Positions 47,026 through 56,272 of a stretch of DNA of 64,000 nt are shown here, one piece after another. Made by a program: the position numbers and the translations under genes. The DNA lies in contig CAJJCS010000002.1 of the NCBI GenBank assembly GCA_905182755.1, forward strand, positions 517,001 through 581,000. Reading direction: 5' to 3'. The DNA is from Aequorivita sp. HC6-5. Lineage in GTDB: Bacteria; Bacteroidota; Bacteroidia; Flavobacteriales; Flavobacteriaceae. Below the pieces are notes generated by a model. The model did not search any database and had not been told where the DNA came from. It was given only the letters and a program-made list of their open reading frames with translations. Position 1 is the stretch's first letter; the number at the start of each line of letters is the position of its first letter.

Positions 47026-48462
47026 TTATTTTTTACTTTTTTTCTTAAACAGCTTGGTGATTCTTCCAACAAAAGTTTCAAGGTCAAAAACTCCTTGGTC
47101 TGTGGTGGCTCTGTAGGTTAACCAAATACTTAGTGGGAACATAATAAAAGTACTAAGCCATGTGGCAATAAAGGGATGCAGCGTGCCGTCCTCGGCACTA
47201 TTTTTTGCAAAAATACCAATGAAATGATAGGTTAAAAAAAGCAAGATTGCCACTACCATTGGAAGGCCCATACCACCTTTACGAATAATAGCACCCAGCG
47301 GAGCTCCAACAAAAAATAAAATGATACATGCAATTGGAAGCACCTGTTTGTCATGCAAAGACATTTCATACTTGTTAAGACGCTTTGTTTTTATTTTATA
47401 TGCTTTTTTCTTGGCATTTATAGTTTGCAAGGTACTCTTTGCGTTATTTAATGCCATTTTTGCAATTTCTGTCTGCCTTTTTTCTGAAAATAAGTCTAAA
47501 TAAGAATCTAGACTATCTGGCAGCTTTTTTGCTTTGATTTTCTTGTTATTGAATTTAGAAACTCCTGTTCTGTAGTAACTATTGTTTGCAAAAGCTTCTA
47601 TGTCTTTTGTAAACCCCTTAGAGAGCGAATCTATTTCTACAAATAACTCCCGAATATTAAACATATTTTGGTTGCTTAGATCATTCTCTCTATCGATATC
47701 TGTATTGTTTAACTCTGTGAGGTCTATATTTACTGTGTATTGTTTAAAGTCTGTTTTTGCAAAAGGCATGCGCTTTTGTTTTTTGATATCCCTCTCTTGA
47801 ATATCTTCATACCTGGAGCCGTTGTTTAGAATTAATGACAAGGTATTACTACCCTCCTGGCTTTTAAATTCTCCAGTTTCTGCTATGGTAACTATGTAAT
47901 TACCGTTAGGTTTGGCTGGATTTTTTTCATGAATGATAATACCTGTTAGAAACTCATTGTTCTCCCCAGATTTCTTGTCTACTTTTATATTAAAGCCCTC
48001 ACCAATTTGGCTAAATTGTCCTTCGCTAATAACCATAGATGGGCTTACCTGGGCTAGGTTTCTGCGCAAGTTTTGCCATTTGTATTCAGAATAAGGAATT
48101 ATATTATTTGCAAAGAAAAAAGCAGTTAGGGCCAAAATAGATATAAACACCGTAAGGCTCCTCATGGCCCTTTGTAGAGAAATACCCGTAGATTTCATTG
48201 CAGCAAACTCATATCGCTCAGAAAAACCTCCAAAGACCATTAATGAGGTAACTAGTATGGTTAGGGGAAGTACCAGAGGTATAAGCTTAGGAGTAAAGAA
48301 CCATAAAAACTTTAAAATAATTATAAAGTCAATGTCTTTACCGGCTAATTCTGCGATGTACAACCAAATGGTTTGCAACACAAAAATAAACATCAAAATA
48401 ACAAAGACGCTAAAAAACGTCTTGAGGTAAGAAATCAATATGTATTTGTCTAGTATTTTCAC
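47026..48462 (-). CDS. LptF/LptG family LPS export permease
   Basis: A 478-residue YjgP/YjgQ-type permease of the Lpt machine, which extracts lipopolysaccharide from the inner membrane for transport to the outer membrane. The N-terminal three helices (start KILDKYILISYLKTFF, then WFFTPKLIPLVLPLTILV), a large periplasmic beta domain (about 110-330) and the C-terminal three helices (VLPIACIILFFVGAPLGAIIRKGG) are all present. It is longer than the E. coli protein because of the extended periplasmic domain. It lies 9 bases downstream of lolA and probably belongs to the ftsK-lolA-lptF/G operon. Confidence 0.9.
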   Translation of the reverse strand: MKILDKYILISYLKTFFSVFVILMFIFVLQTIWLYIAELAGKDIDFIIILKFLWFFTPKLIPLVLPLTILVTSLMVFGGFSERYEFAAMKSTGISLQRAMRSLTVFISILALTAFFFANNIIPYSEYKWQNLRRNLAQVSPSMVISEGQFSQIGEGFNIKVDKKSGENNEFLTGIIIHEKNPAKPNGNYIVTIAETGEFKSQEGSNTLSLILNNGSRYEDIQERDIKKQKRMPFAKTDFKQYTVNIDLTELNNTDIDRENDLSNQNMFNIRELFVEIDSLSKGFTKDIEAFANNSYYRTGVSKFNNKKIKAKKLPDSLDSYLDLFSEKRQTEIAKMALNNAKSTLQTINAKKKAYKIKTKRLNKYEMSLHDKQVLPIACIILFFVGAPLGAIIRKGGMGLPMVVAILLFLTYHFIGIFAKNSAEDGTLHPFIATWLSTFIMFPLSIWLTYRATTDQGVFDLETFVGRITKLFKKKSKK

Positions 48463-48471
48463 GCCAATGAG

Positions 48472-49110
48472 TTAATCTAGCTGGTTAATATAGTACCCAT
48501 CGGTAGTGTACTTTTGCTTATCAAAAGTAAACAAGCTTTTTGAAAGAGGTAGATTGGTTTTAAAAGACTGTACCGTTAAGGTGTATTTTGTTCCCTTGCT
48601 ATCTATCTGTATTAACTTATAGATGTGCTTTGTTTGTTTGTCTATACCAAGATGAATTTTTTTAATTTCAGCATTACTGTCTATAGGGGTTAATTTTACA
48701 AACTGAATTTTTCTTCCTTTTATGTTTTCAACAATTCCCATTTTAGAATCATAGCCTTTTTCATAGAAAGTTAACATTTGAGAGGGTGTTATGTCTTTTT
48801 CATCTTCAGGGTTGTATAAGGATATGGTTACCTCCTGGTCTTCTGGGACAATGGTATAAATAGATGTACCATCAAACATACGGGTAATATCAAGCATGTT
48901 TAGTACATAATTGTCATCCAAAAGGGTAAGATCTCCAAAGGTTTGTTGATTGACACCTTCCTTTTGGTTGGTGAGAGTGTATTTAAATTTAATCTGGATA
49001 TTGTCATAGCTTCTAACTTTTGCTGAAACCTCACTAAGTAGAGTAGTTGCTTGTTGGCCATAGCTAGTGCTAGTTGCTAAAATAATAAGAATGCTTATAA
49101 CTGTTTTCAT
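48472..49110 (-). CDS. lolA: Outer-membrane lipoprotein carrier protein LolA
   Basis: A 212-residue periplasmic lipoprotein chaperone with a signal peptide (MKTVISILIILATSTSYG). The LolA fold is visible: a beta-half-barrel with segments IQIKFKYTLTNQ, GDLTLLDDNYVLNMLD, GTSIYTIVPEDQEVTI and the TPIDSNAEIKKIHLGID region. It carries lipoproteins from the inner to the outer membrane. It starts 5 bases after the ftsK stop. Confidence 0.88.
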   Translation of the reverse strand: MKTVISILIILATSTSYGQQATTLLSEVSAKVRSYDNIQIKFKYTLTNQKEGVNQQTFGDLTLLDDNYVLNMLDITRMFDGTSIYTIVPEDQEVTISLYNPEDEKDITPSQMLTFYEKGYDSKMGIVENIKGRKIQFVKLTPIDSNAEIKKIHLGIDKQTKHIYKLIQIDSKGTKYTLTVQSFKTNLPLSKSLFTFDKQKYTTDGYYINQLD

Positions 49111-49115
49111 GATTT

Positions 49116-51518
49116 TTATTCGTTTTCCAATAATTGGTTCAGCGCCTCAAGGGTAGGAACAGATACACTTCTAGCCTTGCTACCTTCAAAAGGGCCAACA
49201 ATACCAGCAGCCTCTAATTGGTCAATAATTCTACCTGCCCTGTTATACCCTAATTTTAACTTACGTTGCAGCAAAGAGGCTGATCCTTGTTGTGCAATTA
49301 CAAGCACCTCTGCAGCTTCTCTAAACATTACATCTCGTTCATTTATATTATTATCAAGATTTGTGCCACCTTCCTCACCTACATATTCTGGTAAAATATA
49401 GGCTTCTGGGTATGCTTTTTGATTTCCAATATAATCTGTTATATCTGCTATTTCTGGAGTGTCAACAAAAGCACATTGTATTCTTACCAAATCGTTTCCT
49501 TGGGTGTAAAGCATATCTCCACGGCCAATTAATTGATCTGCACCACCACTGTCTAGAATTGTGCGAGAATCAATTTTGCTTGTTACTCTAAAGGCAATAC
49601 GTGCCGGGAAGTTCGCTTTTATGATACCTGTAATTACATTTACAGAAGGACGTTGGGTTGCTACAATAAGGTGAATACCAATAGCACGAGCCAATTGAGC
49701 TAGTCTAGCTATGGGAGTTTCCACTTCTTTTCCAGCCGTCATTATTAAATCTGCAAATTCATCAATAACAAGAACTATGTATGGTAAGAATCTATGGTCT
49801 TCTTCTGGATTTAACTTTCGTTCTTTAAACTTAGTGTTGTACTCTTTGATGTTACGTACATAGGCGTTTTTTAATAAATCATAGCGGTTGTCCATCTCTA
49901 CACACAAAGAGTTTAAGGTGGTAATAACCTTATTGGTGTCTGTGATAATAGCATCTTCATCTCCGGGTAATTTAGCCAGGTAATGACGCTCAATTTTGTT
50001 AAATAAAGTAAGCTCTACTTTTTTGGGATCTACCAGTACAAATTTTACTTCGGCTGGATGTTTTTTGTACAAAAGCGAGGTGAGTATTGCATTGAGTCCT
50101 ACAGATTTACCTTGCCCTGTGGCACCTGCCATTAGTAAGTGAGGCATTTTTGCTAAATCTACCACAAAGGTCTCGTTGCTAATTGTTTTACCAAGGGCAA
50201 GAGGCAATTCCATCTCTGCGTTTTGGAATTTTGGAGAAGCAATGGTAGATCGCATTGAAACTGTTTTTGGATCTTTGTTTGGCACCTCTATACCTATAGT
50301 TCCGCGTCCAGGGATTGGAGCTATGATTCGTATCCCGAGTGCAGAAAGTGAAAGCGCGATATCGTCTTCTAGGTTTTTAATTTTTGATATACGTATTCCA
50401 GCATCTGGAACAATTTCATATAATGTTACGGTTGGACCTACCGTAGCTTTAATACTAGCAATACCAATTTTATAATTATTGAGTGTTTCAACAATGCGGT
50501 TTTTGTTTTCTTCAAGCTCTTCTTGATTTATAGTAATGCCTTGGCCTGCAGTGTAGTCTTTTAGTAATTCTATGGTCGGAAATTTGTAATTACTAAGCTC
50601 TAGAGTAGGGTCAAACTCTCCAAAATCTTTTACAAGTCTATCGCTTAAGTTTTCTACAACAACTGCTTCTTCTTTGGTTTGTTCAATTTCCATAGAAAGC
50701 CCTTGGTCTGGAGTCTCTACCGTTGGTGTTTCTTGGGTAGTTTTTGTTGAGGTTTCATTGGTGTTTTGAGAGCTGTCCAATGAACTATTATTACTGCTTG
50801 TAGGTGTTGTGTCAAGAGGGATCTCTGTGTGGGTAGTAAGATTGCTATTTGTTTCTACAACAGGAGTGTTACTTGATTGATTAACACTTGGAGTGCTTGG
50901 TGCTTGATTGAAATCTGTGGCAATGTCTTTTTTTGTTTTCCTTAAAGCATTTTGAATCTTTTCTGGAGTTATGTTTAATCGTAAAACTAAATAAACAATA
51001 GCAAAGAATGTCATGGATAGTGCCGTTCCAATAAGACCCATGTAGTCTTGCATGAAATCATTAAGTTCAAATCCAATAACACCACTTAAAATAGAGCTGT
51101 TTCCGCTAAAAAAAGCAAAAAACACCGAAAACCATATCATCACTAGCATGCCCCAAAACCAAAACTTTAGTAGTCGTTTTTTTGTGTAATCAAAAAAGAA
51201 ATAAACACCTGTAAGGGTTACTAGGCTTGCGAAAATAAACCCTGCAATTCCAAATCCTTGATACATGCATACATACGCTATATTACTTCCAAAAGTGCTG
51301 AGCCAGTTTTCTGTTTCTAGATTTCTATTTGCTATACCAACAATGCTTTGATCTGCCTGCCAAGTAAAAAGAAAAGATGTAAAAGAAATTAATAATGCAA
51401 TACCAAGAAGGGCTAAGAAGCTTCCTAGCAATATTTTTTGCTGCTTAGAGAGTGAAAACGAGATGGGTTTTCTTGGCTGTTTTGTTTTTTTTGGTGTTGT
51501 TGTTTTCTTTATAGCCAT
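49116..51518 (-). CDS. ftsK: DNA translocase FtsK
   Basis: An 800-residue FtsK/SpoIIIE translocase that pumps chromosomal DNA through the division septum. It has four N-terminal membrane helices (about residues 25-180), a Thr/Ser/Asn-rich linker (about 195-275), the beta-alpha motor with Walker A AGATGQGKSVGLNA near residue 468 and Walker B IVLVIDEFADLI near 583, and the C-terminal winged-helix gamma domain (LLQRKLKLGYNRAGRIIDQLEAAG). Length is typical for Flavobacteria. It heads the operon with lolA and lptF/G; dgkA lies 160 bases upstream. Confidence 0.95.
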   Translation of the reverse strand: MAIKKTTTPKKTKQPRKPISFSLSKQQKILLGSFLALLGIALLISFTSFLFTWQADQSIVGIANRNLETENWLSTFGSNIAYVCMYQGFGIAGFIFASLVTLTGVYFFFDYTKKRLLKFWFWGMLVMIWFSVFFAFFSGNSSILSGVIGFELNDFMQDYMGLIGTALSMTFFAIVYLVLRLNITPEKIQNALRKTKKDIATDFNQAPSTPSVNQSSNTPVVETNSNLTTHTEIPLDTTPTSSNNSSLDSSQNTNETSTKTTQETPTVETPDQGLSMEIEQTKEEAVVVENLSDRLVKDFGEFDPTLELSNYKFPTIELLKDYTAGQGITINQEELEENKNRIVETLNNYKIGIASIKATVGPTVTLYEIVPDAGIRISKIKNLEDDIALSLSALGIRIIAPIPGRGTIGIEVPNKDPKTVSMRSTIASPKFQNAEMELPLALGKTISNETFVVDLAKMPHLLMAGATGQGKSVGLNAILTSLLYKKHPAEVKFVLVDPKKVELTLFNKIERHYLAKLPGDEDAIITDTNKVITTLNSLCVEMDNRYDLLKNAYVRNIKEYNTKFKERKLNPEEDHRFLPYIVLVIDEFADLIMTAGKEVETPIARLAQLARAIGIHLIVATQRPSVNVITGIIKANFPARIAFRVTSKIDSRTILDSGGADQLIGRGDMLYTQGNDLVRIQCAFVDTPEIADITDYIGNQKAYPEAYILPEYVGEEGGTNLDNNINERDVMFREAAEVLVIAQQGSASLLQRKLKLGYNRAGRIIDQLEAAGIVGPFEGSKARSVSVPTLEALNQLLENE

Positions 51519-51678
51519 GTGGTGTGAGGTGTCTCAAACAAAAATACAAATTGTTATGAGTTATGTTGCGTTTTTATTTTTAAATAATAATCATCAAAAT
51601 TTAAGAACTAAATATAAGCTAAAATACTTGTTTTTAAAAGTTGAAACACTATGGTTTTTTTTGGACTTTGAGTCTGTT

Positions 51679-52038
51679 TTAGAATTTTGGGATATATATT
51701 AAGCACCCTATTACTATTGCTGTTATTGCTGCAAAAAAAACAGCTCCTGCCGCAATGTCTTTTATATGTCCAATTTTTGGGTCTTTTGCTGGGTGGATAA
51801 AATTTGCCATTTCTTCTATGGCGGTATTTAACCCTTCTGCAGTAATTACAAGGCCAATAGCAAAGCACTGAAGCATCCACTGGGTTGCAGAAATATCAAA
51901 AACAAATCCAGCTACAGTAACCCCAATACTAATAAAGGTTTGCAGTTGTATGCTAGGTTCGTTTTTAATCAGCTCAATGGCGCCCACTATAGCATATTTA
52001 CATGCCAACACACGATTTTTTAAAAAAGCAATAAGCAT
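51679..52038 (-). CDS. dgkA: Diacylglycerol kinase
   Basis: A 119-residue integral membrane diacylglycerol (or undecaprenol) kinase. The ATG at 52038 (MLIAFLKNR) comes one base after the tpx stop; an ATG at 52053 would add five residues and overlap tpx. Motifs are GAIELIKNEPSIQLQ (conserved Glu) and the active-site motif ITAEGLNTAIEEMANFI near residue 62. Three membrane helices are visible. Coupling to tpx is normal in this group. Confidence 0.9.
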   Translation of the reverse strand: MLIAFLKNRVLACKYAIVGAIELIKNEPSIQLQTFISIGVTVAGFVFDISATQWMLQCFAIGLVITAEGLNTAIEEMANFIHPAKDPKIGHIKDIAAGAVFFAAITAIVIGCLIYIPKF

Positions 52039-52039
52039 T

Positions 52040-52542
52040 TTAAACCAAGGCATTTAAAGCAGCCTGATAATTAGGCTCTTGTCCAATCTCTGGAACTTGT
52101 TCTGAGTATAAAACGGTATTTTGCTCGTCCAAAACAATAACAGCCCTTGCGTGCAAATTGGCAAAAGGACCATCTGTAATGGTAAGCCCGTAGGCGTCTC
52201 CAAAACTTCCGTCTTTAAAATCACTTAGCATTTCAACATTGTTAAGCCCTTCTGCAGCACAAAATCGCGCTTGTGCAAATGGTAGGTCTCTCGAGATGCA
52301 AAGTACCTGTGTGTTGCTTCAAGAGATGCTCCATGAGTGTTAAAGGTTTTTACTGCGCTTGCGCACACACCTGTGTCTACACTAGGGAAAATGTTTAGTA
52401 TTTTTCTTTTACCAGTATAGTCTGACATTTTTTTTGATGATAAATCTGCTGCTGTAAGGTTAAAATTTGGAGCTTTTGTTCCATTTTCTGGAAGTGTTCC
52501 TACCGTAGTAGCTGGGTTTCCACCAAGAGTTATTTGAGCCAT
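52040..52542 (-). CDS. tpx: Thiol peroxidase (Tpx), frameshifted at 52309-52314
   Basis: Tpx reduces lipid and hydrogen peroxides in the cytoplasm or periplasm. The start is the ATG at 52542 (MAQITLGG). The peroxidatic Cys is in [15 protein letters not shown] and the resolving Cys in ARFCAAEGL. The frame is broken by an extra CA (plus-strand tgtgtg at 52309-52314 should be tgtg); removing it restores [19 protein letters not shown] and a 166-residue protein of normal length. The downstream start of dgkA is one base away. Confidence 0.92.
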
Positions 52543-52613
52543 AGTTTTTGTTTTTATTTTAGAATTTAAAAGTACAAAACACTTCACAATGTTTTGGCAG
52601 GTTGTTCATAAAT

Positions 52614-52652
52614 AAAATGGTTTTAGAAACACTATATTTCTAAAACCATTTT
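52614..52652 (-). terminator. Intrinsic terminator after nhaC
   Basis: A 16-bp stem (AAAATGGTTTTAGAAA, 52614-52629, pairing with TTTCTAAAACCATTTT, 52637-52652) with a 7-base loop lies 20 bases downstream of the nhaC stop on the minus strand, before the tpx-dgkA transcript begins. Confidence 0.75.
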
Positions 52653-52672
52653 GTTTTTATTAATTACTTCAA

Positions 52673-54145
52673 TTAGGCTTGTTTTGCTTGTCCTAACATT
52701 CTGATTTTTATTTTAAATGCTGCAAAGATTAGGGTCATAAACGGACTAAGCCAGTTAAAGATGGCAAACATAAAATATTCTCCAACTCCAACCCCCAGCA
52801 CATCACTTTGGTAGGCTCCACAGGTATTCCATGGTATTAAAACAGAGGTAACCGTTCCAGAATCTTCTAGGGTTCTAGAGAGGTTTTCTGGAGCAAGGTC
52901 TTTGTCTTGATATGCTTTTTTGAACATTTTTCCAGGAATAACAAGTGCAAGGTATTGATCACTTGCAATTACATTTAATCCAAAACAACTCACAACAGTG
53001 GTTGCAAACAAACCAAAAACACTTGAGGCCATTTTTAGTAATGCTTTTGTGATTCTTGCCAATGCGCCAATGCCGTCCATGACACCTCCAAAAACCATGG
53101 CAGAGGCAATAAGTAATATGGTCCACAACATGCCAATAAGACCTCCAGAACTGAATAATTCATTTAAAGTTTTATCGGGTGTTTCTATAGCAGTGTCACT
53201 AAAGATAGCTTGAGAAAGTGCGCCCATTGTAGAGTCAGAAACGGTAGCTAAAATTTCGGGTTGAAAAATTACAGCAAAAATAGCTGCCGAGACAACTCCT
53301 GTTGCCAGAGATATTAAGGGGTTTATTTTAAGTACAATAAGCCCAATTACTATAAGAGGCACTAAAAATAGCCACCCTGTTGTATTAAAAGTTGCATTTA
53401 TGGTTTGCAAAAGGTTGCTTATATCTGCCTCTCCAGAGGTTTCAATAGTCATGCTTAAAATAGAAAATACAATTAAGGTAATAATTATAGTTGGTACCGT
53501 TGTGTAGGCCATATACTTTATATGGGTAAACAAATCTGTACCTGCCATAGCGGGGGCAAGGTTTGTTGTATCACTAAGGGGAGACATTTTATCTCCAAAA
53601 TAGGCTCCAGAGATAACAGCTCCTGCAATCATTCCTGGGTTAATGCCAAGGGCTGTTCCTATGCCAACTAGGGCAATACCTACTGTTGCTGAGGTAGTCC
53701 AGGAGCTTCCTGTTGCTATGGATATAATAGCTGCGATTATTACAGATGCCGGTAAAAATATTTCTGGGCTTAATACCTGCAAGCCATAATAAACCATGGC
53801 TGGAATAATACCGCTAACAAGCCAAGTTCCTGCCAAAGCGCCAACGAGCATTAGTATGATAATGGGTTTGTATACACTTTTAAGGTTTTCTATAACCTCC
53901 TTGATCATTACTCCAATAGATACTTTGTTAAACAGCCCAACTACCATTGCAACACCTCCACCTATTAACAGGATATATTGGTTTGAGTAATCTCCAAGCC
54001 AAGCCCCATCTTTTAAAAATATATTATAAGCAAGCAAAGACATTAAAATAACAACTGGAATAAGTGCCTCCCAGATATTTAATTGTGTGTTGTCTTTAAT
54101 TTTTTGCTCCTGAAATTTAATATCTGAGAGATTCTCTTGTGGCAT
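52673..54145 (-). CDS. Na+/H+ antiporter NhaC family
   Basis: About 490 residues from the ATG at 54145 (MPQENLSD), chosen over 54199 because the extra 18 residues lie in a stretch next to the terminator. It has about eleven to twelve membrane segments with the family motifs GALAGTWLVSGIIPAMVYYG, ATGSSWTTSATVGIALVGIG, GAVISGAYFGDKMSPLSDTTNLAPA and the end region VIPWNTCGAYQ. NhaC exchanges internal Na+ for external H+, which fits a marine organism. Terminators flank it on both sides. Confidence 0.9.
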   Translation of the reverse strand: MPQENLSDIKFQEQKIKDNTQLNIWEALIPVVILMSLLAYNIFLKDGAWLGDYSNQYILLIGGGVAMVVGLFNKVSIGVMIKEVIENLKSVYKPIIILMLVGALAGTWLVSGIIPAMVYYGLQVLSPEIFLPASVIIAAIISIATGSSWTTSATVGIALVGIGTALGINPGMIAGAVISGAYFGDKMSPLSDTTNLAPAMAGTDLFTHIKYMAYTTVPTIIITLIVFSILSMTIETSGEADISNLLQTINATFNTTGWLFLVPLIVIGLIVLKINPLISLATGVVSAAIFAVIFQPEILATVSDSTMGALSQAIFSDTAIETPDKTLNELFSSGGLIGMLWTILLIASAMVFGGVMDGIGALARITKALLKMASSVFGLFATTVVSCFGLNVIASDQYLALVIPGKMFKKAYQDKDLAPENLSRTLEDSGTVTSVLIPWNTCGAYQSDVLGVGVGEYFMFAIFNWLSPFMTLIFAAFKIKIRMLGQAKQA

Positions 54146-54204
54146 AGTAAAAATTTTAATTTGTTTTGTAATGTTACGATTTTGTAAAGATGTATGCAAA
54201 TCAA

Positions 54205-54238
54205 AAAGAGAGCTGTAAAAAATTTTACAGCTCTCTTT
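54205..54238. terminator. Strong bidirectional terminator between the trans-sulfuration gene and nhaC
   Basis: A 16-bp perfect stem (AAAGAGAGCTGTAAAA, 54205-54220, with TTTTACAGCTCTCTTT, 54223-54238) lies 24 bases downstream of the minus-strand PLP enzyme stop, ending its transcript. Confidence 0.85.
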
Positions 54239-54261
54239 GTATTTTTAGTCTAAAGGTAATT

Positions 54262-55470
54262 TTACAAGACTCCTACGTCTTTCATGCACTGACGCATAAT
54301 TTGGTAGGTGCGTTCTATGTCATCATCAAGACCAATAGAGAAACGTATAAGACCATCTGTGAGTCCCATCTGTGCTTGTTCATCTTCTGGTATTTCAGAA
54401 GATGTTGACGTTCCTGGTGCGCTAAATAATGTTTTGTAAAATCCTAAACTTACTGCAAGATATCCTACATTTCTCTCCTGCATTAGCTCCATTAGTTTAT
54501 TTGCTTTTTCTAGTCCTCCTGCATCAATGGTTAACATGCCTCCGTACCCGTATTTTGGATTCATCATACTGTTGTAAAGGGTATGCCCTGGGTGAGAAGG
54601 TAATCCTGGATAGACAGCGCGTAGGCCATCTGCTTCAAATTTTTGTGCAAGATACAGCGCGTTTTTACTGTGCTGCTGCATACGTATGTGCAGGGTTCTA
54701 AGATTTTTTAATATTGAGGCTGCACGAAGACTATCCATAGATGCTCCCAAAAGCATACAGGCGCCGTCATTTACATCACGCAAAGAATCTATTAGTTCTT
54801 GAGAACCACATACAACACCGCCCATAGTATCACTACTACCGTTTATAAATTTTGTTAAACTATGCATAACAACATCTGCTCCCAATTTAATTGGCGAGAT
54901 ACTCAGTGGTGAGAAGGTGTTATCTACAAGTAGCTCCAGGTTGTGCTTTTTTGCAATGGCAGCAAGACCTTTAATATCTGCTATTTCTAATAGTGGGTTA
55001 CTAACACACTCACAGAAAATAATTTTGGTTTCAGGAGTAATGGCTGCCTCAACGGCTTCTAGATTTGTAATATCTACAAAAGTAGTGTCAATGTTTAGTT
55101 TTGGCGTAAAGTTTTTTAAGAATGCGTACGTACCACCATAAATAGTTCTTGATGATACTATATGGTCTCCGGCTTTACAAAATTGCAAGATAGTAGGGGT
55201 AATGGCTCCCATGCCGCTGGCGGCTACATTAGCTGTTTGTGTTCCTTCCATTGCAGCAAGAGCCTCTCCTAAATACATATTAGAAGGGGTGGTGTGTCTA
55301 GAGTATAGGTAACATCCCTCTGTATTTCCTTCAAAAGTATCAAGCATGGTCTGTGCAGATAGAAAGGTATAGGTTGAGGAGTCTGAGATAGATGGATTTA
55401 CACCTCCAGATTCTCCAAAAAACTGAATATCTTGAATGTTGTTTGCAGGATTAAATTCTTTTTTTGCCAT
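54262..55470 (-). CDS. PLP-dependent trans-sulfuration enzyme (methionine gamma-lyase / cystathionine gamma-synthase type)
   Basis: A 402-residue Cys/Met metabolism PLP enzyme. Motifs are YLYSRHTTPSNMYLGEALAAMEG near residue 57, VDNTFSPLSISP near 186, and the PLP lysine in MHSLTKFINGSSDTMGG near 211. The family includes methionine gamma-lyase, cystathionine gamma-lyase and gamma-synthase; the divergent Lrp/AsnC gene suggests that it degrades an amino acid such as methionine (inference). It is cytoplasmic and of normal length. A terminator follows directly. Confidence 0.85.
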   Translation of the reverse strand: MAKKEFNPANNIQDIQFFGESGGVNPSISDSSTYTFLSAQTMLDTFEGNTEGCYLYSRHTTPSNMYLGEALAAMEGTQTANVAASGMGAITPTILQFCKAGDHIVSSRTIYGGTYAFLKNFTPKLNIDTTFVDITNLEAVEAAITPETKIIFCECVSNPLLEIADIKGLAAIAKKHNLELLVDNTFSPLSISPIKLGADVVMHSLTKFINGSSDTMGGVVCGSQELIDSLRDVNDGACMLLGASMDSLRAASILKNLRTLHIRMQQHSKNALYLAQKFEADGLRAVYPGLPSHPGHTLYNSMMNPKYGYGGMLTIDAGGLEKANKLMELMQERNVGYLAVSLGFYKTLFSAPGTSTSSEIPEDEQAQMGLTDGLIRFSIGLDDDIERTYQIMRQCMKDVGVL

Positions 55471-55655
55471 AATAAGAGGATATTATTTGATTCAGTATGA
55501 TATAAAATAAATTATACATCAAATATACCATTATATAGAATAATTATTGAAATTAAGTATTAAATAAAGTAATTTATACTGTATTATTATAAATAATGTG
55601 TTTTTTAATCTAATTATATCTGTTTTGTTACGTATATTTAGAAAAATTTTTATCC

Positions 55656-56117
55656 ATGAAATTAGACTTTATAGATTTTTCGCTACTAAATTATCTACAA
55701 CAGGATAGTAAACAGACCAATAAAGAGTTATCATCAAGATTGAACTTGTCTGTAACTGCAGTGTATGAAAGAATAAAGAAATTGGAGCGAAATGGAGTGA
55801 TAAAAAAATATGTAGCTCTTTTAGAAAAAAAACATCTTAATTTTGGTTTTATGGTGTTTTGCCATGTAAAACTCTCTGAACATACAGAGTCTAGTATTTC
55901 AAACTTTGAGGCTAAGATTTCTTTAATTGATGAGGTTTTGGAGTGTTACCACGTAAGTGGAGAATTTGATTACCTTCTAAAAGTTATGGTTAAGGATATG
56001 GATGCCTTTAGGTACTTTATGATTAATAAATTAACCTCTTTAAAAAATATAGGAAGCACCCAAAGTTCCTTTACTATAAACGAAGTGAAAAACACAACAG
56101 TTTTGCCTGTCAAGTAA
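55656..56117 (+). CDS. Lrp/AsnC family transcriptional regulator
   Basis: A 153-residue regulator with an N-terminal HTH (LQQDSKQTNKELSSRLNLS then VTAVYERIKKLE, residues 14-45) and a C-terminal RAM ligand-binding domain (CYHVSGEFDYLLKVMVKDMDAF near residue 97). Lrp/AsnC proteins sense amino acids. It is divergent from the PLP enzyme (185-base intergenic), and control of that gene is the most likely job. No clear operator palindrome is recognisable by eye in the very AT-rich spacer. Confidence 0.87.
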   Translation: MKLDFIDFSLLNYLQQDSKQTNKELSSRLNLSVTAVYERIKKLERNGVIKKYVALLEKKHLNFGFMVFCHVKLSEHTESSISNFEAKISLIDEVLECYHVSGEFDYLLKVMVKDMDAFRYFMINKLTSLKNIGSTQSSFTINEVKNTTVLPVK

Positions 56118-56207
56118 ATACAACCCTTACATAACTATGGTATTTTTAATTTCAAGCAAGCTATCAACTTCAAGGCCTATAAACTTTTAAACTTCTTTAC
56201 AGAATTG

Positions 56208-56215
56208 TACCTTTG
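56208..56215 (+). promoter_or_regulatory. -7 promoter element (TACCTTTG) of lpdA
   Basis: TACCTTTG matches TAnnTTTG exactly and lies 57 bases before the lpdA ATG. Confidence 0.5.
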
Positions 56216-56272
56216 TAGTCTAGCTTCGGAAATTTTAAAACCGTTGTAAAATGTTAATTAAAAAAAGATAGT

